Shown: one piece after another, positions 1 through 7,603 of the stretch
Position numbering within the stretch: the stretch's first letter is position 1
Layout of the letters: each line of letters starts with the position of its first letter
NCBI RefSeq assembly: GCF_024227435.1
Contig: NZ_CP100446.1
Span: forward strand, 248,001-312,000
Origin: Natrinema caseinilyticum
Lineage (GTDB): Archaea > Halobacteriota > Halobacteria > Halobacteriales > Natrialbaceae
Length of the DNA stretch: 64,000 nucleotides
Direction of reading: 5' to 3'
Notes under the pieces: model-generated
Databases searched by the model: none
What the model was told of the DNA's origin: nothing
Seen by the model: the letters and a program-made list of their open reading frames with translations, nothing else
Program-made: the position numbers and the translations under genes

Positions 1-420
1 TTTTCTGAACACGAGCAACAGCGATCACGACTCCCTAGCGAGCACACTGAACAGCCAAGCAAAGAACAATGGGCAGATCTCGAACCGACGCTTCCTCACG
101 ACAGAAGTCCGACTAGCATCGTCTCTTTTGTCGAGTGCGCGCTCGTTGAACTCACCCACGAAGAGGTCGGTGTCGAGTTCATCTCGACGAGTGTTGCAGG
201 AATGAAGCGGACGCAGTTCATTGCCGTCGACGACATCGGGCAGCGGTTCCAGAAGCGGTATTTCGGCGAGCGTCTCGGCTGGCACGAAACAACAGTTAGC
301 CGCAACGCGGTTCGCGAGGAGTTGGTCAACCGACTCTCGCAGTCGTCCTCGGATCGAACCAACGAGACGCCGAACGCTGACCCAGATACGTTCCGCGTAA
401 AGCCCATTCATCAGTTCTAA
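1..420 (+). CDS. Conserved haloarchaeal accessory protein of unknown function, 5' end outside window
   Basis: The reading frame is open from the first base to the TAA at 418-420, so only the C-terminal 139 residues are visible. It is a paralogue of the complete gene at 11071-11490: both share an SxxSIxSFVE segment, an LVELTH segment, an RLGWH motif and an RxELVxRLS motif in the same order and spacing. No catalytic signature is visible. The internal ATG at 202 falls inside the conserved region and is not the start. A perfect inverted repeat begins 12 bases after the stop. Function is unknown; the family appears tied to mobile elements by its context. Confidence 0.7.
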   Translation, partial: FSEHEQQRSRLPSEHTEQPSKEQWADLEPTLPHDRSPTSIVSFVECALVELTHEEVGVEFISTSVAGMKRTQFIAVDDIGQRFQKRYFGERLGWHETTVSRNAVREELVNRLSQSSSDRTNETPNADPDTFRVKPIHQF

Positions 421-431
421 TCCCTTTACAG

Positions 432-474
432 GTTAACCAACACAGAATTGCATCCCTTTGGGGTGTTGGTTAAC
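432..474. repeat. 12-bp perfect inverted repeat GTTAACCAACAC
   Basis: The arms GTTAACCAACAC (432-443) and GTGTTGGTTAAC (463-474) are exact reverse complements separated by 19 bases. The same core (TTAACCAACA / TGTTGGTTAA, 22-base spacer) recurs at 33080-33122. It could be an operator, a terminator for the upstream gene or an element boundary; the sequence does not decide. Confidence 0.7.
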
Positions 475-490
475 GACGTGGCAGCGAGGA

Positions 491-532
491 GTTTGTCCGC
501 GCCCGAGATGGCGAGGCGCGTCAATACGCGCC
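491..532 (+). promoter_or_regulatory. T-box plus G/C hairpin leader (weak match to a shared element)
   Basis: A GTTTGTC box is followed by CGCGCCC, a short loop and GGCGAGGCGCG, and then a hairpin GGCGCG-TCAATA-CGCGCC (515-532) ends 12 bases before the ATG at 545. The layout resembles the stronger copies before 11071, 13120, 14167, 33856 and 35263, but the match is partial. Confidence 0.35.
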
Positions 533-544
533 AACGTGATTCCC

Positions 545-835
545 ATGCCCGGTACAGACGCACTCGACGATGCATCAGCCGACTACGAACGGTTTGAAGC
601 GGAACTCGTCGCACAGGATCAAGATGCCGCCCGCGTCGCAGTAGCGGATATTGACGACAGGAGGGCCCATTCTCTTGTCAATGACCTCGTCAACGACGAC
701 GTCGTCACTCCCATCCCCAACGAACGCGTTCTCGTCCACGAGCCAAGCGACGAAGCATTCGACTCGATTCTCCAACTGGCGGTCTTCCATCGAGGCTGGA
801 CCGCCGCTCGCGACGCCGGCGAAGGAGGACAATGA
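545..835 (+). CDS. Small acidic hypothetical protein
   Basis: This 96-residue acidic protein has no recognised domain. It begins with a short, aspartate-rich segment and then a region rich in D, V and N. I chose ATG 545 (MPGTDALD) over the in-frame upstream 458 start because the upstream extension runs through the hairpin leader and has a basic, non-haloarchaeal composition. Its stop overlaps the start of the zinc-finger gene at 832, so the two are probably co-transcribed and translationally coupled. Function unknown. Confidence 0.6.
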   Translation: MPGTDALDDASADYERFEAELVAQDQDAARVAVADIDDRRAHSLVNDLVNDDVVTPIPNERVLVHEPSDEAFDSILQLAVFHRGWTAARDAGEGGQ

Positions 836-1173
836 TGCAACAGACGCTCTCTGGCTGTGCCTTCTGCGACGCCCCGCCCGGCGCCGAGGTCGGCGAGGCG
901 CACACCTGGGGACAGGACGAACGGATCACCCACACCATCTGCGTCGACTGCGCGATCCAGTCGAATCCCGATCCTGACGACCGTGACCACTACTCCTGCG
1001 ATAGCTGTGGTCTCGTCGTCGATGCGCTTGCAGCCCTCACACGGTTCCGTGTCGAACTCGGCCACTTGGAAGGCCCACTACAACTGTGTGCGAGATGTAG
1101 TCCCGGCGGCCCAGCAACGTACTGGACTCGCGACCTGGACAACCATCTCGTGAGTCTTGATACAGAGTCGTAG
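832..1173 (+). CDS. Small zinc-finger protein with three CxxC pairs
   Basis: The 113-residue protein carries CAFC, CVDC, CDSC and CARC pairs, enough for two structural zinc sites, and no enzymatic motif. Such treble-clef or ribbon proteins are frequent in haloarchaeal plasmids and proviruses, with unknown partners. Two starts are possible, ATG 832 and ATG 835; GGAGG at 824-828 sits three or six bases upstream, so 835 has the better spacing. The gene overlaps the previous stop by four bases, indicating an operon. Confidence 0.65.
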   Translation: MMQQTLSGCAFCDAPPGAEVGEAHTWGQDERITHTICVDCAIQSNPDPDDRDHYSCDSCGLVVDALAALTRFRVELGHLEGPLQLCARCSPGGPATYWTRDLDNHLVSLDTES

Positions 1174-1240
1174 TCGGTCGTATGTGTCAGCGATGATTCT
1201 TGAGACCCTTATCCATCAGCACAGCCTACTCGCCCTACCG

Positions 1241-1834
1241 ATGACCGACACAGAACGCGATTCTCACGGGTACACCCCGATGAACTACGACTCGGACAGC
1301 GAGGCAGACGAGGTGTACCAGCGGTGTCTGTCGTATCTTCTTGCACACGCGCCTATTGAGCCCGACGACGTCGTGCTTGACATCGGTACGGGTACCGGTA
1401 TCGTCGCTTTCGAACTTGCGTCGAAGTGTGACCACGTGATAGGGCGGGATATCTACGACGAGTGGCTCCGGTACGCCCGTGAGAAAGCCGAGAAGCGTGG
1501 CATAGAGAATGTCTCGTTCGGTCACGGGTCATTCCGCGAACCGAACGTTGACGAACCGGTTGATGTCGTCGTTGCGAGCTATGCGCTGTACATGGCCTAC
1601 GACGAAGGGGGCGAGGACGAATTACGCGCCGCCATCGGCGGTCTCGCGTCGCTGAATTCGCGGTGCGTAGTGATCGCCGACAAGATGCGCTTCGCGCCGG
1701 TGCAGTCCCCAAGCGAGTACGAGACGTTGCCACCGATGGGAACCGTCGCAAATCTCCTCGTGGATGCAGGCTTCACGATCACCGATATCGAGATCATCAC
1801 TGAGTCGGTCGGTGTCATCATCGCCACCCAGTAG
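1241..1834 (+). CDS. Class I SAM-dependent methyltransferase
   Basis: The 197-residue protein has the Rossmann motif I VLDIGTGTG near residue 48, an acidic residue at the end of strand 2 and a hydrophobic VVVASYALYM strand typical of motif IV of small methyltransferases. The substrate cannot be inferred. ATG 1241 (MTDTERD) is preferred to the earlier in-frame 1157 codon, which overlaps the preceding gene and adds a segment unlike the family. No partner gene is adjacent, and the following gene encodes a tiny membrane protein. Confidence 0.8.
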   Translation: MTDTERDSHGYTPMNYDSDSEADEVYQRCLSYLLAHAPIEPDDVVLDIGTGTGIVAFELASKCDHVIGRDIYDEWLRYAREKAEKRGIENVSFGHGSFREPNVDEPVDVVVASYALYMAYDEGGEDELRAAIGGLASLNSRCVVIADKMRFAPVQSPSEYETLPPMGTVANLLVDAGFTITDIEIITESVGVIIATQ

Positions 1835-1948
1835 CGCCACATCGGCAGCCTCCGTCGAAAACTCAGCCGTACGGCACTTCCGAAGTGAGATACTGATTTG
1901 CTCAGTACGACGGTGGGCTTACCACCTTCAACAGTCAAGCGATGATAG

Positions 1949-2122
1949 ATGAGTGAGGACAGTGAGTCAGGAGTAAGCGGAAAAGAGATGGGGGCAGGAA
2001 TGGCGATCGGGATCGCAATCGGCGTTGCTATTGGTGCTGCTACGGATAATCTTGGACTGTGGATTGCACTCGGCGTTGCACTTGGTGCTGCAATTGGGGC
2101 TGGTTTGAGTAATCGAGAATAG
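1949..2122 (+). CDS. Small glycine-zipper membrane protein
   Basis: A 57-residue ORF starts at ATG 1949. After a 12-residue polar N-terminus (MSEDSESGVSGK) it consists of two hydrophobic segments built on repeated GxxxG/AIGxA spacing (GMAIGIAIGVAIGAA and ALGVALGAAIGAG) separated by a DNLG turn. The repeat pattern suggests two packed transmembrane helices. Haloarchaea and bacteria carry many such small membrane proteins of unknown role. The ORF is short, but its composition is not expected by chance. Confidence 0.6.
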   Translation: MSEDSESGVSGKEMGAGMAIGIAIGVAIGAATDNLGLWIALGVALGAAIGAGLSNRE

Positions 2123-2236
2123 GGGAGGTATGGTCTCTAATTGATGAATTCGCGTCCTGTATGTATCACGCACTTCCAGTCATAATCTGAGGGTTTCAGC
2201 AGATTTTCACAGCCCTCACGTTCTACCCCCTCGCGA

Positions 2237-3049
2237 TCAGATCGTCGTTGAGCGACGTTCTACGCGCCCATCAGTTACCGCGACGGCGTCTTTCTCTTCC
2301 AGCCGCCTCACAATCTCCTGTACGTCCGCTGCGGGCCAGTCGAACTCCTGTTGCAGGTCAGTCACCGATTTCGGTTCGTCGAGCGCGTACAGCACTTCGA
2401 GTTCCTCGTAGACGCGCTCGGTGATCTCCGCGACAGGGTCGTGCAACGGTGTCGTCACGTTGTGTTGCTCGGTGAGATCAGTCAACGCTTCGTTGACGTA
2501 CGTCACGAACAGTTCTTGATCCAATAGTTCAACCTGCGCCTCGAGTTCTGCTTCGATGATGTCGAACTCGAGGCCGGTCTGCATCAGTGAAAACATGTCC
2601 TCGATATCGTCCACCCGTCCGGCGACTGCTTTGAATAGGAAGATGTCTTCTGGACTCACGATCTCAACCACGAGATTCCCCGGATCGAGATATCGTTCGC
2701 TCCGCTCACGAATGCCTGGAGACAGAATCAGTTTGCCGATCACCTGCTGGTTGAAAACGTCGATGCGACACCCATCATCGTTCTCGAGGATTCGCTGGGC
2801 ACCGAGTTCTTCGTACTCTTCGTCCGGTTCCCGGACGATATCGTATCCCAGTTCGAGAAGCACCGCTTGTAACTGACTCAGGTCTTCGCCAGAGGAGACG
2901 ATGAGGTCGATATCTTTGGTCGTCTCCTTGAGTCCGCGAAACGCCATCGACCCACCGCCAATCAAGAAGACGGTGAGGGGGTTGTCCAGCTGCTGGCCGA
3001 TGCGTTCGAATTCTGAGCGAATGTATGCGCTATCGAATCGCGCCCTCAT
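2237..3049 (-). CDS. Nucleotidyltransferase-fold protein (DUF6036/AbiEii-like) with C-terminal winged helix
   Basis: Residues 25-60 hold the nucleotidyltransferase core: FLIGGGSMAFRG, then TKDIDLIV carrying the paired aspartates. The C-terminal 70 residues look like a winged helix (TDLQQEF, VQEIVRRLEEK). At 270 residues it matches the toxin-like partner of AbiE-type systems. On the minus strand it lies directly downstream of the regulator at 4427-5350, but an IS200/IS605-type element now separates them. A decayed copy of the same pair lies at 27503-27743. Type IV toxin activity is inference from the pairing; the fold call is firmer. Confidence 0.75.
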   Translation of the reverse strand: MRARFDSAYIRSEFERIGQQLDNPLTVFLIGGGSMAFRGLKETTKDIDLIVSSGEDLSQLQAVLLELGYDIVREPDEEYEELGAQRILENDDGCRIDVFNQQVIGKLILSPGIRERSERYLDPGNLVVEIVSPEDIFLFKAVAGRVDDIEDMFSLMQTGLEFDIIEAELEAQVELLDQELFVTYVNEALTDLTEQHNVTTPLHDPVAEITERVYEELEVLYALDEPKSVTDLQQEFDWPAADVQEIVRRLEEKDAVAVTDGRVERRSTTI

Positions 3050-4426
3050 AGAGATACGAGGTGGATACCCGCGCCTTTAGGCGCAGGAGGAAACTGACAC
3101 TTGTGAACGATACGCTCTACGATAGCAGGCTGATTCCCGTATCCCTTATTAATGTTTAAGTACATAGTATGTATTGTGATGTTGTATGGAGGTCCGTCGT
3201 ACTGTTCCCGTCAAACTTGACGTCGACGAGCGCGACGCGGACCTTCTTCACGAGACGATCCGACAGTTCCTTGACGCTGCGAACTACGTCGTCGACGTAG
3301 CGTACGACGGCGAGTGGGTCGAGACTCGCAAGAGCGTACTCCACGAAGAGACGTACAGCGACGTCCGTGACCGAACGGAGCTGCACAGCAACCACGTGCA
3401 GTCTGCACGCGACCGTGCTGTTGATGCCCTCAAGAGCACTCTGGCGAAGTGGAAGCAAGGGGACTCGGCGTCCTTGCCGACGTTCAGGACGCCGTTCTGC
3501 GAGTACAACCACCGCAACGCCACGTTCTACGATGACCACGCGACGCTCTCGACTGTTGATGGGCGCGTCACCGTCGGATACCAACTTCCCGACGAAAGCC
3601 ATGACACGCCCCACTCGCAGTATCTCACGAACGAGGACTACGAGACGACTGGTGCTACCCTTCACTACCGGGAGGGTTCGTTCTTCCTCCACGTTCGAAC
3701 AAAGGCGGACGTGGACGTCCCCGACCGACCCGAGAACGGAACGGTTCTCGGAGTTGACCTTGGGGTCGAGAGCATCGCCGTCACGTCGACGGGGACGTTC
3801 TGGAGCGCGGACGAACTCAACCACTGGCATCGCGAGTACGAGAAGCGACGCGGGTCGCTCCAGGAATGTGGTTCGCGGTGGGCACACGAGAACGTACAGT
3901 CGGTGGGTCGAACGGAAACTGGGCGGTTCGAGCAACTCCTGCATCGTGTTGCGAACGAGATCATCGAGGAGGCCCTCGAGCATGGTTGTTCGTCCATCGC
4001 GTTCGAGGACCTGACAAATATCCGGCAGCGCATGGGTGTGCTCAAGAAGCTTCACGCGTGGGCGTTCCGACGGCTCTACGACTATGTCGCGTACAAGGGA
4101 GAAGCACATGGACTTACCGTCAAGCAGGTGAATCCACAGTACACGAGTCAGCGGTGTTCGACGTGCGGGTTCACGCACGAACAGAACCGAGCGTCGCAGG
4201 AATCGTTCTGTTGTCAGGACTGCGGGTACGAGAACCACGCGGACTACAACGCAGCGAAGAACATCGGACTGAAACTCCTTCGCAACCAGACTGGGGGCGA
4301 GGGAGGCGCACCCGTAGGCGTGCGCTTGAACAGCGGGATGATGAACACGAACGGGGTAGTTCCCGTACCAGATTCGGTTCGAGTGGGAGTCCATGCTGAA
4401 CGCCACGGCCTTTAGGCCGTGGTAGC
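3050..4426 (+). mobile_element. IS200/IS605-family element carrying only tnpB (IS1341 type)
   Basis: The left end contains a 5-bp hairpin GCGCC-TTTA-GGCGC (3071-3084). The right end, just after tnpB, contains an 8-bp hairpin CCACGGCC-TTTA-GGCCGTGG (4403-4422). No tnpA is present. The element fills the gap between the regulator stop (4427) and the nucleotidyltransferase start (3049) almost to the base, so it entered the intergenic junction of an operon. The left-end AGAGATACGAG also occurs at the start of the second, decayed TnpB element near 28617. Confidence 0.75.
3186..4415 (+). CDS. tnpB: RNA-guided nuclease TnpB of an IS1341-type element
   Basis: At 409 residues this is a full-length TnpB. 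RuvC-like parts are visible in order: GVDLGV with the first catalytic aspartate, AFEDL with the glutamate, a CSTCG ... CQDCG zinc ribbon, and [11 protein letters not shown] with the last aspartate. TnpB proteins cut DNA guided by an RNA made from the element's own right end, and here the 3' hairpin lies directly behind the stop. All motifs are intact, so it may be active. The ATG at 3186 follows a long AT-rich stretch. Confidence 0.88.
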   Translation: MEVRRTVPVKLDVDERDADLLHETIRQFLDAANYVVDVAYDGEWVETRKSVLHEETYSDVRDRTELHSNHVQSARDRAVDALKSTLAKWKQGDSASLPTFRTPFCEYNHRNATFYDDHATLSTVDGRVTVGYQLPDESHDTPHSQYLTNEDYETTGATLHYREGSFFLHVRTKADVDVPDRPENGTVLGVDLGVESIAVTSTGTFWSADELNHWHREYEKRRGSLQECGSRWAHENVQSVGRTETGRFEQLLHRVANEIIEEALEHGCSSIAFEDLTNIRQRMGVLKKLHAWAFRRLYDYVAYKGEAHGLTVKQVNPQYTSQRCSTCGFTHEQNRASQESFCCQDCGYENHADYNAAKNIGLKLLRNQTGGEGGAPVGVRLNSGMMNTNGVVPVPDSVRVGVHAERHGL

Positions 4427-5350
4427 TTACAGCGTCACCTCGTACTCTTCAGCCAGTTCCTGGAAGTCCTCCCACTCGGGGAGTTGCGACGTCCGCTGGT
4501 CACCGCTGGTGTCAAGATACGTGCAGAGTTCGTCAACGACGTCTTCGACGCCGTATTTGACGGCTTGAGTTCGGAGTTCGTCGCGGTCGATGTCGACGTG
4601 ACTGAGCAGGAGCAGACAGTAAGACTGAGCCCGTGCGCCCGAATCGATTACGAGCATGTGGCAGCACAACATCTCTGGGGAGAGATCGCCCGCCGTCTCC
4701 GAATAGAGGTAGTGTCTGCGGTCACGTGCCAACAGCGGGAGGTCGTATCGCTGAAACTGATCTGGTCCTGTCGGCATGAAGTGTTCGTCGGTGATCTCAG
4801 TCATCGTCTGGACAAGGAACTCGTCGAGGGATTCCCACAGAAGCGTGTAGGTGTCGGTCTGTTCTTCGATGGTCTGGCGGTGGGCGTGATGGGCAAGCTC
4901 ACGAGCGAATGCACTCAGCTGCTCGAAGTCGTCATTCAGTGCGTACGCACCGTCGTCGGTTTGGTAGACGATCCCGCGATGTTGAAGCGGGGCAAGCGCA
5001 CGGTGGACGGTGCTTCTGTGGACGTCGGCGTGGCGTGCGAGATCGGTCACGGTTTGTGGGGTATCAAGGTAGTAGCAGACACGGAGGGCTGCTCCTGACA
5101 ACAGCTCCGGCCAGTCGATGTGTGAATACTGCTGGGTGAGGTCCGTGAGTAACTCGAGGGCCTTTGCGTCCGACAGTCGAATCTGCTTTGTTTTCCCCTG
5201 TCGGCGTGTCTCGACGAGGCCAGCCGTTTCGAGCCGTTCGACGAGTTCTGAGGTGTAGCTGAGACTCCGATCGAGATTCGTTGCAAGGTCAGAGACCGTC
5301 TGCTCACCGTGGAGGGCAGTAAGGGCGCGAACCTCGCCTTCTGTGAGCAT
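4427..5350 (-). CDS. Winged-helix regulator, probable antitoxin of an AbiE-like pair
   Basis: The 307-residue protein has two successive helix-turn-helix regions near residues 10-65 (TVSDLATNLDRSLSY) and 85-140 (TVTDLARHADVHRST), then a C-terminal domain of unknown fold. I start at MLTEGE (5350) because a TATATA box is centred 27 bases upstream, matching a leaderless haloarchaeal transcript; the longer frame would include that TATA box. The nucleotidyltransferase at 2237-3049 is the downstream gene, now split off by a TnpB element. The pairing suggests antitoxin and autoregulator, as in AbiEi, which is inference. Confidence 0.72.
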   Translation of the reverse strand: MLTEGEVRALTALHGEQTVSDLATNLDRSLSYTSELVERLETAGLVETRRQGKTKQIRLSDAKALELLTDLTQQYSHIDWPELLSGAALRVCYYLDTPQTVTDLARHADVHRSTVHRALAPLQHRGIVYQTDDGAYALNDDFEQLSAFARELAHHAHRQTIEEQTDTYTLLWESLDEFLVQTMTEITDEHFMPTGPDQFQRYDLPLLARDRRHYLYSETAGDLSPEMLCCHMLVIDSGARAQSYCLLLLSHVDIDRDELRTQAVKYGVEDVVDELCTYLDTSGDQRTSQLPEWEDFQELAEEYEVTL

Positions 5351-5370
5351 ACTGTTGCATACTATCGAAC

Positions 5371-5383
5371 CCATATATAAATG
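5371..5383 (-). promoter_or_regulatory. TATA box for the regulator at 5350
   Basis: On the minus strand the sequence reads CATTTATATATGG, centred about 27 bases before ATG 5350. This spacing would place transcription start on the start codon, the usual leaderless arrangement. Confidence 0.6.
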
Positions 5384-5399
5384 ACTTCGGTATTTTGCA

Positions 5400-6050
5400 A
5401 CACACGACGGACGCTATCGAGACGGGAACGTGCAGGGTGAAAGCCCTCGGCCGCTCGGCATCCCGCGACCCACGCTGCGCTCCTCGTGCCTGCGGTGCTT
5501 GTGGGGTCGGGGGACGACCGAGACGACCTCGCCCTTTCTAGTCCACCAGGATAGCGGCTGTGTCACTGAGCGTCGAGCCCGGTTGAACAGGTTCTATGTT
5601 ACGGCACGCCCCGCTCGCCGCTTCCGCCCTCCGCGTCGCTCGCGACCGACCATTCCGGGCGTGCGGGCGCTCTCCGCACCGCGAGCGCCCGTTCCGGGCT
5701 AAAATGAATCTGGTCTCGACGCCAGCGGGTATCCCCGTCGGTTGCGCCCCTCGCGGGCTTTCGCGTTCCAGCGCTTTGTGCCGCCTGCGCTGTCGCGCGC
5801 CACACAGCGGCGCGCGTTCTCGACGACAGTCGCCCTGGACACGGTCCCCCGCATCGGGCCGGACACGAACGGGCATATCCCGCTGGACGCTTGCTCCGGG
5901 CGGGTCGGCGCGCGGTGCTGGTTGGGTGACCTTCCTTTGGCGCTCTCGCTCGCGCCCCAGGGGGCGCTCACGAAGGCGCGAGCGAGAGCGCGCAGATGGT
6001 TGAGTTGGTCGTTGTGGACAGCCACGGCTGGAGAGTCGTGGTGTCGGAAG
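5400..6050. other. GC-rich non-coding block with several perfect hairpins
   Basis: For about 650 bases no reading frame looks like a haloarchaeal protein; the open frames are rich in R, P and S and poor in D and E. Dyads include CGGGCGCTC/GAGCGCCCG around 5664-5690, GCGCGCC-ACACAGC-GGCGCGC near 5790-5812, and the 17-bp stem at 5940-5991. The block lies between a divergent regulator promoter and the OB-fold gene at 6096. It may be a structured RNA gene, a long leader or an origin-like region. Confidence 0.5.
5940..5991. repeat. 17-bp perfect inverted repeat
   Basis: GCGCTCTCGCTCGCGCC (5940-5956) and its exact reverse complement (5975-5991) flank an 18-base loop. Such a stem forms readily in RNA or as a DNA cruciform. 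It ends 104 bases before the OB-fold gene start. Confidence 0.8.
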
Positions 6051-6095
6051 AAGACGCCGAGTGAGCGCCTTCGATGGTACCTTGGAGAGATACCA

Positions 6096-6992
6096 ATGTC
6101 AAGTAAGAACGTCTTCGGTAATGAGGTTTCGGTCGATGAACAGGCATTCGAAAAAGCGGACGAAGCGGCGGTCGATGAAGAGGGCTTCGAGATCGTCGAT
6201 GAGACGCCGGAGTTCCAGGCGACGGTGCAGATGGAGGTGCAGGCAAAGGTCGATGCGAACCACCCGGACGGGATGGTCGACACCAGTGATGAGCGGATAT
6301 ACGGTGCGACCCTCGAACAGGAAGAGCGCATTCGGGCTCGGGAGGCTGAACTGGAGCGCATCAGTGCCAAGGCGGAGATGGGGACGCAAGAAGGTCGGGA
6401 GAAGCGGACACGAGACATCGCAGCGAAGCGGAGCGCTGAGCGGCGTGCAGAGTTCCAAAAGCGGGCGGCGAGCGTGGATCCGTGGGCGGACCCAGAGCGG
6501 GACGACCCTCGTGCAGAACTCAGGCAGGAGCAGTTGGCGGCGGTGAACAAACAGTCGATGCGGCTGGCGGAGAAGCTGGATGGCTGGTCGCGAGCAGCGA
6601 TTGGTCGGCGGCTGGGTGAAGCCGTAGTCAGTGGGAAAGACCTGACGAGTTCAGTCGTCGGGATGTTCAAGGAGTTGCAGACGGCGCCGGGACAGGTAGT
6701 TCCCATTGGGATGCTCGAAGACGTCAATCGCAAAGAGGTGAGCATCGAAGGTACTGTGACGCAGTTGTGGGAACCTTCCAGTCCGAGCATCGCTCAAGTT
6801 GGGCTCATCGAGGACGAGAGCGGTCGTACAAAACTGACGAGCTGGAAGGCATCGGATGCTCCGTGGATCGAAGAGGGCGAGCGCGTGCGGATTCACGGGG
6901 CGGCGAAGAACTGGTATAACGGGCGCGTCTCGGTAGCCGTCACTGGCTGGTCGACCCTGCACTTCCCTGAGCGCGGTCGGTGGTGGGAATAG
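6096..6992 (+). CDS. OB-fold single-stranded DNA-binding protein (RPA/SOSS-B-like)
   Basis: The 298-residue protein has a charged helical N-terminal half with RERE/KRSAERR repeats and a C-terminal OB fold from about residue 205: VSIEGTVTQLWEP, AQVGLIEDESGRTK, VRIHGAAKNWYNGR, AVTGWS. This beta-strand order is that of haloarchaeal RPA-like proteins that bind single-stranded DNA. ATG 6096 (MSSKNVF) is preceded by GGAGAG; the longer open frame upstream runs through the GC-rich hairpin block and is not protein-like. Proteins of this type are common on haloarchaeal plasmids and proviruses, suggesting a replication or repair role. Confidence 0.72.
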   Translation: MSSKNVFGNEVSVDEQAFEKADEAAVDEEGFEIVDETPEFQATVQMEVQAKVDANHPDGMVDTSDERIYGATLEQEERIRAREAELERISAKAEMGTQEGREKRTRDIAAKRSAERRAEFQKRAASVDPWADPERDDPRAELRQEQLAAVNKQSMRLAEKLDGWSRAAIGRRLGEAVVSGKDLTSSVVGMFKELQTAPGQVVPIGMLEDVNRKEVSIEGTVTQLWEPSSPSIAQVGLIEDESGRTKLTSWKASDAPWIEEGERVRIHGAAKNWYNGRVSVAVTGWSTLHFPERGRWWE

Positions 6993-7207
6993 CCAGTCGT
7001 CGCACCCTTCTTTTTTGCTACGTGCCGAACCGACCCGGACCCCACCTCCCCACCCTCCGCTCCGTGCTCGCTTCGCTGCGCGCGCAGCCACGACCTTGTT
7101 ACTCAGGTCAAGAAGTCGCGGAGGCGAGTTTCGAAAGACCGACCAGAGAGAGTTTTTCTGCGCCGGAAGCGGTGCGGCGCTGACTTTCGTCAGCGTCCTG
7201 ATCTTCG

Positions 7208-7603
7208 ATGGAATCAGAGAAGCGAATATATACCTGTGAACTCTGTGGAGCCGAGTTCGAAACACCAGGAGCAAAGGGCGGTCACAAACGAGCGCATCAG
7301 CTCAAGATCAGCCGGGAAGAGTTACTGACGGAACTCCGGCGACTGGCGAGCGTCTCGGGACGCTCACCGACAACGAAGATGATGGATAAACGAGGTGCGT
7401 ATTCTGCAGCTTGTGTGAAGCAACGGTTCGGTACCTGGGCCGATGCACTACGGGCGATCGGCCTACCACCGAACAACAGATACGACATCCCACCAACGGA
7501 AGTCAAAGAGGACATCCGAACAATCGCAACAAAACTTGGACGTCCACCGACATCGCCAGAGTACCGTGAACAAGGGGATTTCTCTGTTAGCCATCCGTTC
7601 TAG
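7208..7603 (+). pseudogene. Zinc-finger protein with HNH-associated repeats, truncated by an ISH8-like element
   Basis: The N-terminus has a C2H2-type finger (CELCGAEF ... GGHKRAH). It is followed by one complete and one partial copy of a 60-residue repeat (LRRLASVSGRSPT ... FGTWADALRAIG, then IRTIATKLGRPPT ... FSVS) seen in homing-endonuclease-associated proteins. The second repeat stops at FSVS, where the IS inverted repeat begins at 7592; the final HPF and stop belong to the IS. The missing 3' part is not found beyond the IS, so an IS-mediated deletion is likely. Confidence 0.75.

Noticed and set aside
3156-4406. 416-residue minus-strand frame opposite tnpB
   Set aside because: It is the antisense shadow of the TnpB gene, which has all its catalytic and zinc motifs on the plus strand.
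5742-6095. N-terminal extension of the OB-fold protein
   Set aside because: The extension is rich in R, S and P, runs through the hairpin block and lacks acidic residues; ATG 6096 with GGAGAG upstream is the better start.
5699-6790. 363-residue minus-strand frame
   Set aside because: Its serine/arginine-rich composition is typical of an antisense shadow in high-GC DNA, and it overlaps the supported OB-fold gene.
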